A stretch of 7,577 nucleotides of DNA from JBAROU01 sp049642385 (GCA_049642385.1 JBAROU010000004.1:1-7577), one strand, 5' to 3'; positions 1 to 6,348 are shown, counted from the first letter of the stretch. Notes: generated by a model not told the origin, from the letters alone. Translations and numbers: made by a program.

Positions 1-114
1 AGAAGCCGGTGAGCCGCGATGACGTGTGTCGCAAAAGCGTGGCGCCCGCAGCGTAGAGGGACCTCCTTCCCCGCTTCCAACCCCTGAGAGCTTGGGCCAG
101 GCAGGCCGTGTCGC

Positions 115-152
115 AGCCCGCGTTTAAAAAGGGAGCTTCCTAGAGGCGGGCT
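115..152. repeat. 7-bp inverted repeat with 24-nt interior
   Basis: AGCCCGC at 115-121 pairs perfectly with GCGGGCT at 146-152. The interior contains an A/T-rich run (TTTAAAAA, 123-130) and a weaker nested palindrome around GGGAGCTTCC. No T-run follows on either strand, so it does not look like an intrinsic terminator. It could be the first stem of a structured leader or simply chance in GC-rich DNA. Confidence 0.35.
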
Positions 153-183
153 CGCGTCTTCCGCGTACCTTGGTTCCGTTCGA

Positions 184-202
184 TAACGCCAAACCGGCGT
201 TA
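184..202. repeat. compact hairpin, 7-bp stem and 5-nt loop
   Basis: TAACGCC at 184-190 pairs perfectly with GGCGTTA at 196-202 around the loop AAACC. In RNA this would be a stable small hairpin. It lacks a following T-run on either strand and lies more than 200 bp before the next start codon. It resembles the outer arms of an integron attC site only superficially. Confidence 0.45.
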
Positions 203-254
203 CTTCGGGCGGACGGATATCAGGCGGTCACACCGAGAATTCGTTCGTGTGAGT

Positions 255-288
255 GGGGAAACTTCCCCGGAGACGCCGAATTTTCGGC
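255..288. promoter_or_regulatory. twin 14-bp palindromes, possible operator or hairpins
   Basis: GGGGAA-AC-TTCCCC occupies 255-268 and GCCGAA-TT-TTCGGC occupies 275-288. Each has perfect 6-bp arms around a 2-nt centre, and the centres are 20 bp apart, close to two helical turns. That geometry would suit two dimers of a regulator bound to one face of the DNA. As RNA, each could form a 5-bp stem with a tetraloop. The two arm sequences differ, so they are not copies of one site. No regulator gene is visible next to them. Confidence 0.35.
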
Positions 289-363
289 AGGTGGTGCGAC
301 CCGGCGCCGCCCCAGGCAGTGGAAATCAGCCGTTTCGAGGCGGCCGGACAAACACGCCCTCGA

Positions 364-392
364 TTGGCCTGGCACCTCGCCTGCTCTCTTAT
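364..392 (+). promoter_or_regulatory. weak sigma-70-like promoter candidate
   Basis: TTGGCC at 364-369 and TCTTAT at 387-392 each match the consensus -35 and -10 hexamers at four of six positions and are separated by 17 bp. Transcription would start near 399, giving a leader of about 20 nt that contains the putative ribosome binding site. The match is weak. If this is the true promoter, the stem at 373-409 could not form in the mRNA. Confidence 0.2.
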
Positions 393-409
393 GCGGCGTA
401 CGCGAGGTG
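373..409 (+). promoter_or_regulatory. inverted repeat covering the Shine-Dalgarno site
   Basis: CACCTCGC at 373-380 is the exact reverse complement of GCGAGGTG at 402-409, with 21 nt between them. The right arm contains GAGGTG (404-409), the only plausible ribosome binding site for the ATG at 419, 9 nt downstream. If transcription starts upstream of 373, this stem would hide the site and could limit translation. No ligand-binding fold or regulator is recognised, so the regulatory reading is inference. Confidence 0.4.
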
Positions 410-418
410 TGACCGCAA

Positions 419-1057
419 ATGCAACTGCCGTTCACCAAGGACCAGTTCTTCGATCTGTTTGCCGCCTTCAACGTGGCGTTGTGGCCGGCCCTCATCGCGC
501 TGTGGATCGCGTCAGTTGTGGTCAGCCTAATGCTGTTCTCATCCCGGCGGCCGACTGATCGTTGGGTCAGTGCCCTCCTGGCGGCGCATTGGGCCTGGTC
601 GGCGCTGGCGTACCACGCCGCGTTCTTCACGCGCATCAACCCGGCCGCATGGATATTCGCGATGCTCTTCCTGGTGCAGGCGGCGCTCTTCGTCTGGGTA
701 GGAATCGTGCAGCGACGTTTGTCGTTCGTTCCCACGCGCAACGGGTGGGCGCTGATGGCGTGGCTCCTCGTCGCGTACTCGCTGGTGTACCCCGCAATCA
801 ACGCCGTGCAGCATCTCACGCTGTCGCGAATCCCCGCGTTCGGAGTTCCGTGCCCGACGACGATCTTCACGGCTGGCTTCTTGATGCTCGCCGCGCCACG
901 CTCGTGGCCGCTGGGAATCATCCCTGTAATTTGGTCTCTCGTCGCGGGATCTGCGGCAGTCCTCCTGGATGTCCGTGCCGATTACGCCCTTCCGATTGCA
1001 GGAATCGCCTTGGCCATCTTCTCGATTCCGTGGAGCAGAGCTGGAGATCACCCATGA
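419..1057 (+). CDS. DUF6064-type multi-pass membrane protein
   Basis: Predicted inner-membrane protein of 212 residues and unknown function. Hydrophobic segments at roughly 18-40, 50-70, 76-97, 109-130, 140-159, 164-183 and 189-205 suggest six or seven membrane spans. The N-terminus (MQLPFTKDQFF) and the Gly-Val-Pro-Cys-Pro-Thr-Thr-Ile-Phe-Thr run at about 142-151 are what I associate with the DUF6064 family. No catalytic motif or cleavable signal peptide is evident. The ATG at 419 is supported by GAGGTG nine bases upstream and by the family-like N-terminus. The stop overlaps the next start by ATGA, so the protein was probably co-translated with the flavodoxin-like oxidoreductase that follows, now broken. 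A role tied to redox chemistry is only a guess from that pairing. The family call rests on recall of motifs, and a generic membrane protein is the alternative. Confidence 0.8.
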   Translation: MQLPFTKDQFFDLFAAFNVALWPALIALWIASVVVSLMLFSSRRPTDRWVSALLAAHWAWSALAYHAAFFTRINPAAWIFAMLFLVQAALFVWVGIVQRRLSFVPTRNGWALMAWLLVAYSLVYPAINAVQHLTLSRIPAFGVPCPTTIFTAGFLMLAAPRSWPLGIIPVIWSLVAGSAAVLLDVRADYALPIAGIALAIFSIPWSRAGDHP

Positions 1058-1221
1058 AAGAGTTGACGGTCTTCGCCCATCCCGCTTCGCAGTCGTTTTG
1101 CCACGCTGTCCTCGATCGCTTCGATACTGGTCTCCGAGACGCGGGGCACACGAACGAGATCGTCGACCTCTACGCGATCGGCTTCGATCCGATACTGCGC
1201 CCACGCGACAACCCAAGCTGG
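1054..1221 (+). pseudogene. truncated flavodoxin-like NAD(P)H oxidoreductase remnant
   Basis: From the ATG at 1054 the frame encodes MKELTVFAHPASQSFCHAV and, further on, a DLYAIGFDPIL motif. This is the typical start of NAD(P)H dehydrogenase (quinone)/MdaB-like flavodoxin-fold enzymes: the first beta strand, the FMN phosphate loop and the second strand. Family members usually run about 190-270 residues. Here recognisable similarity ends near codon 56 (RPRDNPSW), and the rest of the fold, including the Gly-rich and NAD(P)H-facing loops, is missing. The frame stays open past 1221, but only antisense to the cupin gene at 1252-1644, so the downstream residues are not meaningful. The other frames after 1221 do not restore the family sequence. 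The ATGA overlap with the DUF6064 gene shows it was once the second gene of a two-gene operon. The exact breakpoint within about 1215-1250 is uncertain. Confidence 0.7.
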
Positions 1222-1251
1222 GCGACTCCGCCTCCTTCTTCCGTCGACTCG

Positions 1252-1644
1252 CTACTCGGTCGTCTTGCCGTCGAAATGTTCGCTATCGGCCTCCGCGTCG
1301 TCTCGGGTATGGTGGAGGACGCCGTCCCGATGATTCGGAGGCGCGTAAAGCGTATACAGCTTCAACGGAACACTGCCGGTATTGATGATGTTGTGATTCG
1401 CCCCGGCCGGGACGACGACCGCGAAGCCCGCTCGGATCGCGGTCCTCACGCCGTCGAGAATCGCCTCACCCGTGCCCGCTTCCACGCGAAAGAACTGGTC
1501 GAGCGTGTGGACTTCGGCCCCGATCTCTTCCTTGGGCTTGAGCGCCATGACCACGAGTTGGCAGTGCTTGGCTGTGTACAGCACACGGCGAAACTCGTCA
1601 TTCTTGACGGCAAGGTCCTCGATGTCTTGCACAAAGCCTTTCAT
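1252..1644 (-). CDS. small single-domain cupin protein
   Basis: Cytosolic cupin of 130 residues, a normal length for the single-domain family. Cupin motif 2, G(x)5PxG(x)2H(x)3N, is matched exactly at about residues 73-88 (from GFAVVVPAGANH to the Asn). Motif 1 is degenerate: one His at 46 and a Gln at 50 replace the usual HxH, so the metal site may use His46, Gln50 and His84, if metal is bound. The C-terminus ends HFDGKTTE, as in complete relatives I recall. Two ATGs lie in tandem at 1647 and 1644. AAAGGAG at 1656-1650 is 2 nt from the first and 5 nt from the second, so I chose the second. The gene lies 67-70 bp after the kinase stop on the same strand and may be co-transcribed. The substrate is unknown; sugar isomerase-like or regulatory cupins are possible. 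Confidence 0.88.
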   Translation of the reverse strand: MKGFVQDIEDLAVKNDEFRRVLYTAKHCQLVVMALKPKEEIGAEVHTLDQFFRVEAGTGEAILDGVRTAIRAGFAVVVPAGANHNIINTGSVPLKLYTLYAPPNHRDGVLHHTRDDAEADSEHFDGKTTE

Positions 1645-1649
1645 CATGA

Positions 1650-1656
1650 CTCCTTT
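1650..1656 (-). promoter_or_regulatory. strong Shine-Dalgarno for the cupin gene
   Basis: AAAGGAG reads on the minus strand just before the tandem ATG codons. Its spacing of 5 nt to the second ATG, against 2 nt to the first, favours initiation at 1644. It is the clearest ribosome binding site in the window. Confidence 0.75.
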
Positions 1657-1714
1657 GTACTGATGCGCAGGGTCGACTCATGCCGCCCAGCCGGGATCGC
1701 CGGACGCGCGCGGG

Positions 1715-4660
1715 TCACCGCAGCGGTACCGGCCCGAAATACTTGTCCAGCCACGCGAGCGTCTCTTTCATGGCTTCGGCGCGTGGGAGCGTGTGGCTCG
1801 TCTCGTAGACGACCCACTTCTTGTCCTCGTCCGGCACACCGATCAGCTGGAACATGAATCGCTGCGACGTGTCGACTGGAAAGAAGAAGTCGTAGCGGCC
1901 GTTCAGCATCAGGCTGGGCACGCGCACGCGCGGCGCGAAATTGATCGCCTCGGCTTCTGGCCTGGCATGCTGGAAGTAGAACCCGCCGACGTTGAAGATC
2001 GACAGCTTGAACCGCGGTTCCGTCGCCACCATGATCGTGCCCATCGCGGCGCCCCAGCTAATGCCGAAATAGCCGATCCGGTTGCGGTCGATGTCCGGCC
2101 GTGTCTCGAGGTAGTCGACGGTGCGCTGGACGTCTTTCGACCACATCACGACGTGGTCGCGGAAGAACGCGTTCGTCGTCGGGAAGTCCGACGTGAGCTC
2201 GTCGCGGCGTTCGTGCGTGCTCTTCAGGATCGGGAGCACCATCGCGCGGCCGCTGCTGGACACGTAATCGAACCGCTCGAGGATACGCGCGAGGCCGTCG
2301 CGGCTCGACGTCTCGTGAATCGCGCTGATGCCCGGAAAGATCACGAGCGTCTGATAGGGGGGTGCAGCGCGCTTCGGAAGAACCAGGTGCGCCGACATGC
2401 GCTCGCCGCCGTAGGCTGCGTTGAACGTCACCGTCTCGATGCGCCAGTCCCGCGCCGTTTCATCCACGCCGACGCGCTGCGGCGCGAGCTCGCCGCGATC
2501 GTAGGAGTACTGGTTCGCGTAGGCGCGGAACACGGCGTCGCTGACGGGCCGCTCGCGGCTGAAGTCGCGGAAGAAAAACTCGACCTCGCCCATCAGCTCG
2601 CCGCGGAGCGCACCGCCGGAACCCGCTTTCATCGTGCGGAAGCCGAATGACGGTTCGCGATCCCAGGGCGATCGCGCATCCGGATCGTTGAAAAAGTACG
2701 ACGGATCGTTCCATCCGCCGCCGAGCGTGTACCGACGACCGTTACCCGCCTCGTTCCAGCACCACTCCTTGACGTTTCCTGCGAGGTCGAACGTGCCGAA
2801 GCGACTCTGTGCCCCCGACTGGCCGACTGGCAGCGGACCATTCGCGTTGAACCGCCCGAGCCGCAGGAGAACGGTGCTCGTCGACCGCCGATCGGCTGCG
2901 ACGCTCCAGTGGAAGATCGTCGGGAGCATCTTGCCGGCGAAGTTCGCGTACGCTGCGGCCTCATACCAGTTCACGCCCCCCACCGGTTCGTTGTCCTTTC
3001 CGTTTGCGTAGGTGCCAAGCTCCCACGTCGCCGGGCCGGGTCTTCCCGAGCGATCACGCAGCAGCGCCATGGCCTCGTCCCAGCTCAGCTCGCGGCCGTT
3101 GCGGACGAAGGGCACCTTCCAGAAACGGCGATCGCGGTACCCGCCGGCGTCGACGAACGTTTTGTACTCGCGGTTGGTGACCTCGAACCGATCGATCCAG
3201 AAGTCGCCGATTTCGAATGCGGGCACGTGCTCGAGTCCAGCCGTCGCGAGCAGCTGGAGCCCGCGCGGCGATGCGTGCACCATTCCGGGCGGAACGCGCT
3301 CCGGCGGGTTCATGACGTAGGCATGCGGGACGCGGGGGGCGCGGCTCGCGATCGTCAGGTACGGCGGCAATAGCCCGACGTCGTGCACGCTGGCAAAGCC
3401 GGGCTTCGCGATCTCCCATTCGAGGAGTCCCACCGGGATCGCAGCGCCGCGCACCGGCGTCGAGCCGAGGAGACGCCACGGGCCGGTGCTGCCGTAACCG
3501 CGGTAGCGCACGTCGGCGCCGTCGGGCGTCGAGTCGATATCGATGGTGCGCGAGACGCGCTGCGTCGCGGCGGCAAGCTCGTTCGTGCCCGACAACACCG
3601 GCGCAATCTCGCGTGCGAGGTCGAATCCGGCAATGAACTCGCCGCGGTCGGCGAACGCCGCGATCCGCGGAATCGCGACCTCGCGCGCCCACCGGGCTTT
3701 CTCCTGCCGTCGATACCACGTGAGTCCCGCCGCGATGGCAGCGACGATCGCCAGCACCCCTGCCGCGATGACGCCGGCCCGCCAGCGCCGCCACGCGCCG
3801 CGGGGCGCGGCGATCGGGACGGCACCAGATTGCGCGCGTTGCCACGCGGAAAGCCGGTCATAGATGTTGCCCGCCGTCAGGGTGCGCAGGCCGCGGTCCT
3901 TTTCCAGGGCGAGGTCGACGATGTCCGCCAGCGGCTTCGGCGCGTCCGGCCGGATGACGCTCACGGGCTCCGGCGAGCGTTCGAGCACGGCCTGCATGGT
4001 CGCGAAGACGTTCGCACCGTCGAACGGTGCGCGCCCGGTCAGCATCCGGTACATCGTCACGCCGAAAGCCCAGATGTCAGCCCGTTCGTCCACGGCCTCG
4101 CCGCGCACCTGCTCCGGCGCCATGTAGGCTACGGTGCCGACCGTCGTGCCGGCGCCTGTCAGCCTCGACACCGTCTGCTGGCTGTCGCCAAACACCGTCG
4201 CCAGGCCGAAATCGAGGATGCGCACGTGGCCTTCGGGCCCGACCATGACGTTGGCCGGCTTGAGGTCACGATGGGCGATGCCGGCGGCGTGCGCGGTTGC
4301 GAGCGCCGCCGCGATCTGCGACGCGATCGCAGCGATGTCCGGCAGCGGCATCGGCCCGCGCGCGACACGCGCCTCGAGCGTCTCGCCCGGGCAGTAGGCC
4401 ATGACGATCAACGGAACGCCCTCGTGTTCGAGGACCCCGTGGATGGCTGCAATGTTCGGATGGTCGAGCGCACTCGCTGCGCGCGCCTCGCGCAGGAACC
4501 GCCGCGCCGCCTCGGGATCGTGTGCGGCGGTCAGGACCTTCACGGCAACCTGGCGGCCGAGCTGCAGGTCCTCGGCGAGGAAGACGATCCCCATGCCGCC
4601 GGCGCCGAGCTGTCGGAGCACGCGGAAATGGCCAACCGTGTCGCCGGCGGCGAACGTCAT
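1715..4660 (-). CDS. transmembrane Ser/Thr kinase fused to SUMF1-like and alpha/beta-hydrolase domains
   Basis: Fusion protein of 981 residues. Residues about 10-270 form a Hanks-type kinase: Gly loop GAGGMG (19-24), ATP-binding Lys41, helix-C Glu58, catalytic HRDLKPAN (Asp132), DFG (150-152) and APE (181-183), so it should be active. A membrane span at about 293-316 follows, then a PEGA-like segment (372-426), a SUMF1/FGE-sulfatase-like domain (448-680, with GNVKEWCW and GGGW landmarks) and a dienelactone-hydrolase-like alpha/beta hydrolase (736-981) with nucleophile GISWG (Ser868), Asp924 and His956. The expected layout is a cytoplasmic kinase with periplasmic C-terminal domains. The SUMF1 region has one Cys only (634) and lacks the copper-binding Cys pair of true formylglycine-generating enzymes, so it probably binds rather than oxidises. 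I chose ATG 4660 because kinase homology begins right after it; a GTG at 4687 is the alternative. Neither has a clear Shine-Dalgarno. The hydrolase substrate and kinase target are unknown. Confidence 0.92.
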   Translation of the reverse strand: MTFAAGDTVGHFRVLRQLGAGGMGIVFLAEDLQLGRQVAVKVLTAAHDPEAARRFLREARAASALDHPNIAAIHGVLEHEGVPLIVMAYCPGETLEARVARGPMPLPDIAAIASQIAAALATAHAAGIAHRDLKPANVMVGPEGHVRILDFGLATVFGDSQQTVSRLTGAGTTVGTVAYMAPEQVRGEAVDERADIWAFGVTMYRMLTGRAPFDGANVFATMQAVLERSPEPVSVIRPDAPKPLADIVDLALEKDRGLRTLTAGNIYDRLSAWQRAQSGAVPIAAPRGAWRRWRAGVIAAGVLAIVAAIAAGLTWYRRQEKARWAREVAIPRIAAFADRGEFIAGFDLAREIAPVLSGTNELAAATQRVSRTIDIDSTPDGADVRYRGYGSTGPWRLLGSTPVRGAAIPVGLLEWEIAKPGFASVHDVGLLPPYLTIASRAPRVPHAYVMNPPERVPPGMVHASPRGLQLLATAGLEHVPAFEIGDFWIDRFEVTNREYKTFVDAGGYRDRRFWKVPFVRNGRELSWDEAMALLRDRSGRPGPATWELGTYANGKDNEPVGGVNWYEAAAYANFAGKMLPTIFHWSVAADRRSTSTVLLRLGRFNANGPLPVGQSGAQSRFGTFDLAGNVKEWCWNEAGNGRRYTLGGGWNDPSYFFNDPDARSPWDREPSFGFRTMKAGSGGALRGELMGEVEFFFRDFSRERPVSDAVFRAYANQYSYDRGELAPQRVGVDETARDWRIETVTFNAAYGGERMSAHLVLPKRAAPPYQTLVIFPGISAIHETSSRDGLARILERFDYVSSSGRAMVLPILKSTHERRDELTSDFPTTNAFFRDHVVMWSKDVQRTVDYLETRPDIDRNRIGYFGISWGAAMGTIMVATEPRFKLSIFNVGGFYFQHARPEAEAINFAPRVRVPSLMLNGRYDFFFPVDTSQRFMFQLIGVPDEDKKWVVYETSHTLPRAEAMKETLAWLDKYFGPVPLR

Positions 4661-4670
4661 AGGGCTGCAG

Positions 4671-4676
4671 AGTATA
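4671..4676 (-). promoter_or_regulatory. candidate -10 box upstream of kinase gene
   Basis: The minus strand reads TATACT (five of six matches to TATAAT) ending 10 nt before the ATG at 4660. It sits inside a 5-bp inverted repeat (TGCAG 4666-4670, CTGCA 4682-4686). No good -35 hexamer lies 16-18 bp upstream. If used, transcription would begin within a few bases of the start codon, giving an almost leaderless mRNA, which would fit the absence of a Shine-Dalgarno sequence. Confidence 0.3.
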
Positions 4677-4731
4677 ACGCGCTGCACGGCCGCGGGATTT
4701 GCCCATCACACGCGACCACCCCGCTGTTACC

Positions 4732-6348
4732 TCATTGCACGACTACCGTCCCCCGCAGCATGTTCATGCCGCATGCGAACGCTATTTCGCCCGGCTTGTC
4801 AGGCGTAAACTCAATCGTGACGGGCCGATTGAGCGGCAGCGCCCGCCGTACGTTCAAGGACGGAAAGACGACCGCCGTCGCGCACGTCTTGTCGCTTGTC
4901 CGAGTGAACGTCACCCGCGCGGGTTCACCCGCTCGCAGTGTGAACCGCTGGGGATCAAAGCTCGTCTCATTGACGGTCACGCGCACCTCCTGCACCTTCC
5001 TGTCTGCCGGCGTGCCGGTCGGCCGCGTGCTCGACGTCGAAGCCGCCGTTGCTTCGGCGCTCACGGCCGCTGCTCGCAGTCCAAGGCGTTCGCGCTCGGC
5101 GCGCACAGAAAAACTCCCTTTCGCGACCACCACATCGCCGATTTCGACGCCCGCCAGGACCGGGACGCGGTCCCCGGTTGCCGTTCCCAGTCGAACCTCG
5201 CGCTCGACGAAGCTGCCTGGCTCTTTCGGGTTGACGAGGTACACCACCGTTCGATCGCCGACGTTCTGCACCGCCCCGCGCGGGACCATCGGTGTCGACA
5301 CTCCACCGCTGTCGCCCAGGAGCGCTTCGGCATACATACCGAGGCGGAGATCATTGCGTGGATTCGGCACTTCGACGCGCACCTTGGCGGTCCGCGTCTC
5401 GGGGCTGACTTGCGGGTCTATGTAGCTCACCCGTCCCTGCAGCACCAAGTCTGGATAGGCATTGGTCGTGACCGTGGCCGGACTGCCAACGCGCACGCGA
5501 GCGAAGTCTTTTTCGTACAGATTGGCCACCACCCAGACTGACGAGAGATCGACGACGGTGAAGAGCTTTGTCGCCTGGTCCACGTTGAGACCGACGTTCG
5601 CCAAGCGTTCCGTGATAACCCCGGCGATCGGCGCAGGTACGCTCGTCGTGGCGCCCTGATTCTTCCCTGGCCCGAGACGCTCGACCGCGTCGGCGGACAG
5701 GCCAAGCAATTGAAGTCGTGACGCTGCGCTCTCGACGTCCGCCAGGCGCGCCGTATGTCCGGCGTGAATGCGCTCTAGTTCCTGACGGCTGGCGGCGCCA
5801 ATGGCCACCAGTTTCTCGGTTCGAGCGAGCTCCTTCTCATGGGCCTCGAGATCCGCGCGGGCCGAGATGTACCGCGTCTGTGCATCCGCCAGTTCCGGAC
5901 TGAAGATCTGGGCGAGTGTCTGCCCCCGCCGGACGTGCTGGCCGAGGTCGGCCGCCACGCGCGTGATCCGGCCGCTGATGACCGGGGTCACTACGATTTG
6001 TTTGTACGCGTTGGCCTCGACCACACCGGGCGCTCGAACGCCCCCGGCGGTCGTACCGGCCGACACCGCAGTCGTCGTAATGCCGGCGCGCGCAACCTCC
6101 TCATGGCTCAGCGTCACCACGACATCCGGCAGCGGTGCGGATGGCTCGGGATTAGATGCCGCACGCTCCTTCGCCGGAACGGCCCCTGGCACACCCGTTC
6201 TCGGTGTCTCCGCCTGTTGCGAGGGGGAGCCGTCGGGTGCCCTCATCCGCAACCCAATGTAAGCTGCGCCGGCACCGACGGCCAGAAGGACCACGGCGGC
6301 GACAACGAGCACCGGCCACCGCAGACTCACGCGTGATTCGGAGTTCAT
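4732..6348 (-). CDS. RND efflux periplasmic adaptor with C-terminal cupredoxin-like domain
   Basis: Membrane-fusion (CusB/HlyD-type) adaptor of 538 residues that should bridge an inner-membrane pump and the outer-membrane channel. In order: N-terminal membrane anchor (11-35); split lipoyl domain (about 119-148 and 236-265, with SGRITRVAADLGQHV and PIAGVI landmarks); an Ala/Glu-rich coiled-coil hairpin (151-215); beta-barrel (270-340); membrane-proximal domain (350-425); a Ser/Thr/Ala linker; and an added cupredoxin-like domain (451-538). That last domain has Cys489 in a TCATAVVFP motif and Cys526, Met528 and Met530 in ACGMNM, candidate soft-metal ligands. The usual adaptor ends near residue 430. 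The start at 6348 is set by GGGAGAG five bases upstream and by the ATGA overlap with the preceding gene; a start 15 codons earlier at 6393 would run far into that gene. Copper or silver export is the likeliest role, inferred from the cupredoxin domain. Confidence 0.9.
   Translation of the reverse strand: MNSESRVSLRWPVLVVAAVVLLAVGAGAAYIGLRMRAPDGSPSQQAETPRTGVPGAVPAKERAASNPEPSAPLPDVVVTLSHEEVARAGITTTAVSAGTTAGGVRAPGVVEANAYKQIVVTPVISGRITRVAADLGQHVRRGQTLAQIFSPELADAQTRYISARADLEAHEKELARTEKLVAIGAASRQELERIHAGHTARLADVESAASRLQLLGLSADAVERLGPGKNQGATTSVPAPIAGVITERLANVGLNVDQATKLFTVVDLSSVWVVANLYEKDFARVRVGSPATVTTNAYPDLVLQGRVSYIDPQVSPETRTAKVRVEVPNPRNDLRLGMYAEALLGDSGGVSTPMVPRGAVQNVGDRTVVYLVNPKEPGSFVEREVRLGTATGDRVPVLAGVEIGDVVVAKGSFSVRAERERLGLRAAAVSAEATAASTSSTRPTGTPADRKVQEVRVTVNETSFDPQRFTLRAGEPARVTFTRTSDKTCATAVVFPSLNVRRALPLNRPVTIEFTPDKPGEIAFACGMNMLRGTVVVQ

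Larger units (their letters stand above)
1..418. other. gene-poor leader region with inverted repeats
   Basis: I see no convincing coding region here. The open frames present are short, have no recognisable family and overlap the real gene that begins at 419. One plus-strand frame enters from the left edge and stops at 54-56. It gives 17 codons ending SVAPAA and could be the tail of an upstream gene, but that is too little to call. The stretch holds inverted repeats at 115-152, 184-202, 255-268, 275-288 and 373-409, described separately. No tRNA, rRNA, CRISPR or insertion-sequence end was recognised. The likely role is a 5' regulatory region for the gene at 419; this is inference. Confidence 0.6.

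Noticed and set aside
61..68. ACCTCCTT, resembling the 3' end of 16S rRNA, or AAGGAGGT as a minus-strand Shine-Dalgarno
   Set aside because: The preceding bases do not match the conserved helix 45 or 3' end of 16S rRNA, and no start codon lies at a suitable distance on the minus strand.
184..202. Possible integron attC site (TAAC and GTTA ends)
   Set aside because: The arms are separated by only 5 nt, with no inner L-box/R-box pair and no integrase or cassette array in the window.
170..412. 80-codon plus-strand open frame before the DUF6064 gene
   Set aside because: No ribosome binding site, no recognisable family, Arg-rich composition typical of off-frame GC-rich DNA, and it runs through several perfect inverted repeats.
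1690..1703. CCGG-gatcg-CCGG between the kinase and cupin genes as a terminator
   Set aside because: The stem is only 4 bp and no T-run follows on the minus strand.
1222..1857. Plus-strand continuation of the oxidoreductase frame and other long plus-strand frames across the minus-strand genes
   Set aside because: They are antisense to the cupin and kinase genes, lose all family resemblance after about 1221, and are explained by high GC leaving few stop codons.
2620..3320. SUMF1 (C-type lectin-fold) domain as a diversity-generating retroelement target
   Set aside because: No reverse transcriptase, template repeat or A-rich variable region is seen near the domain.
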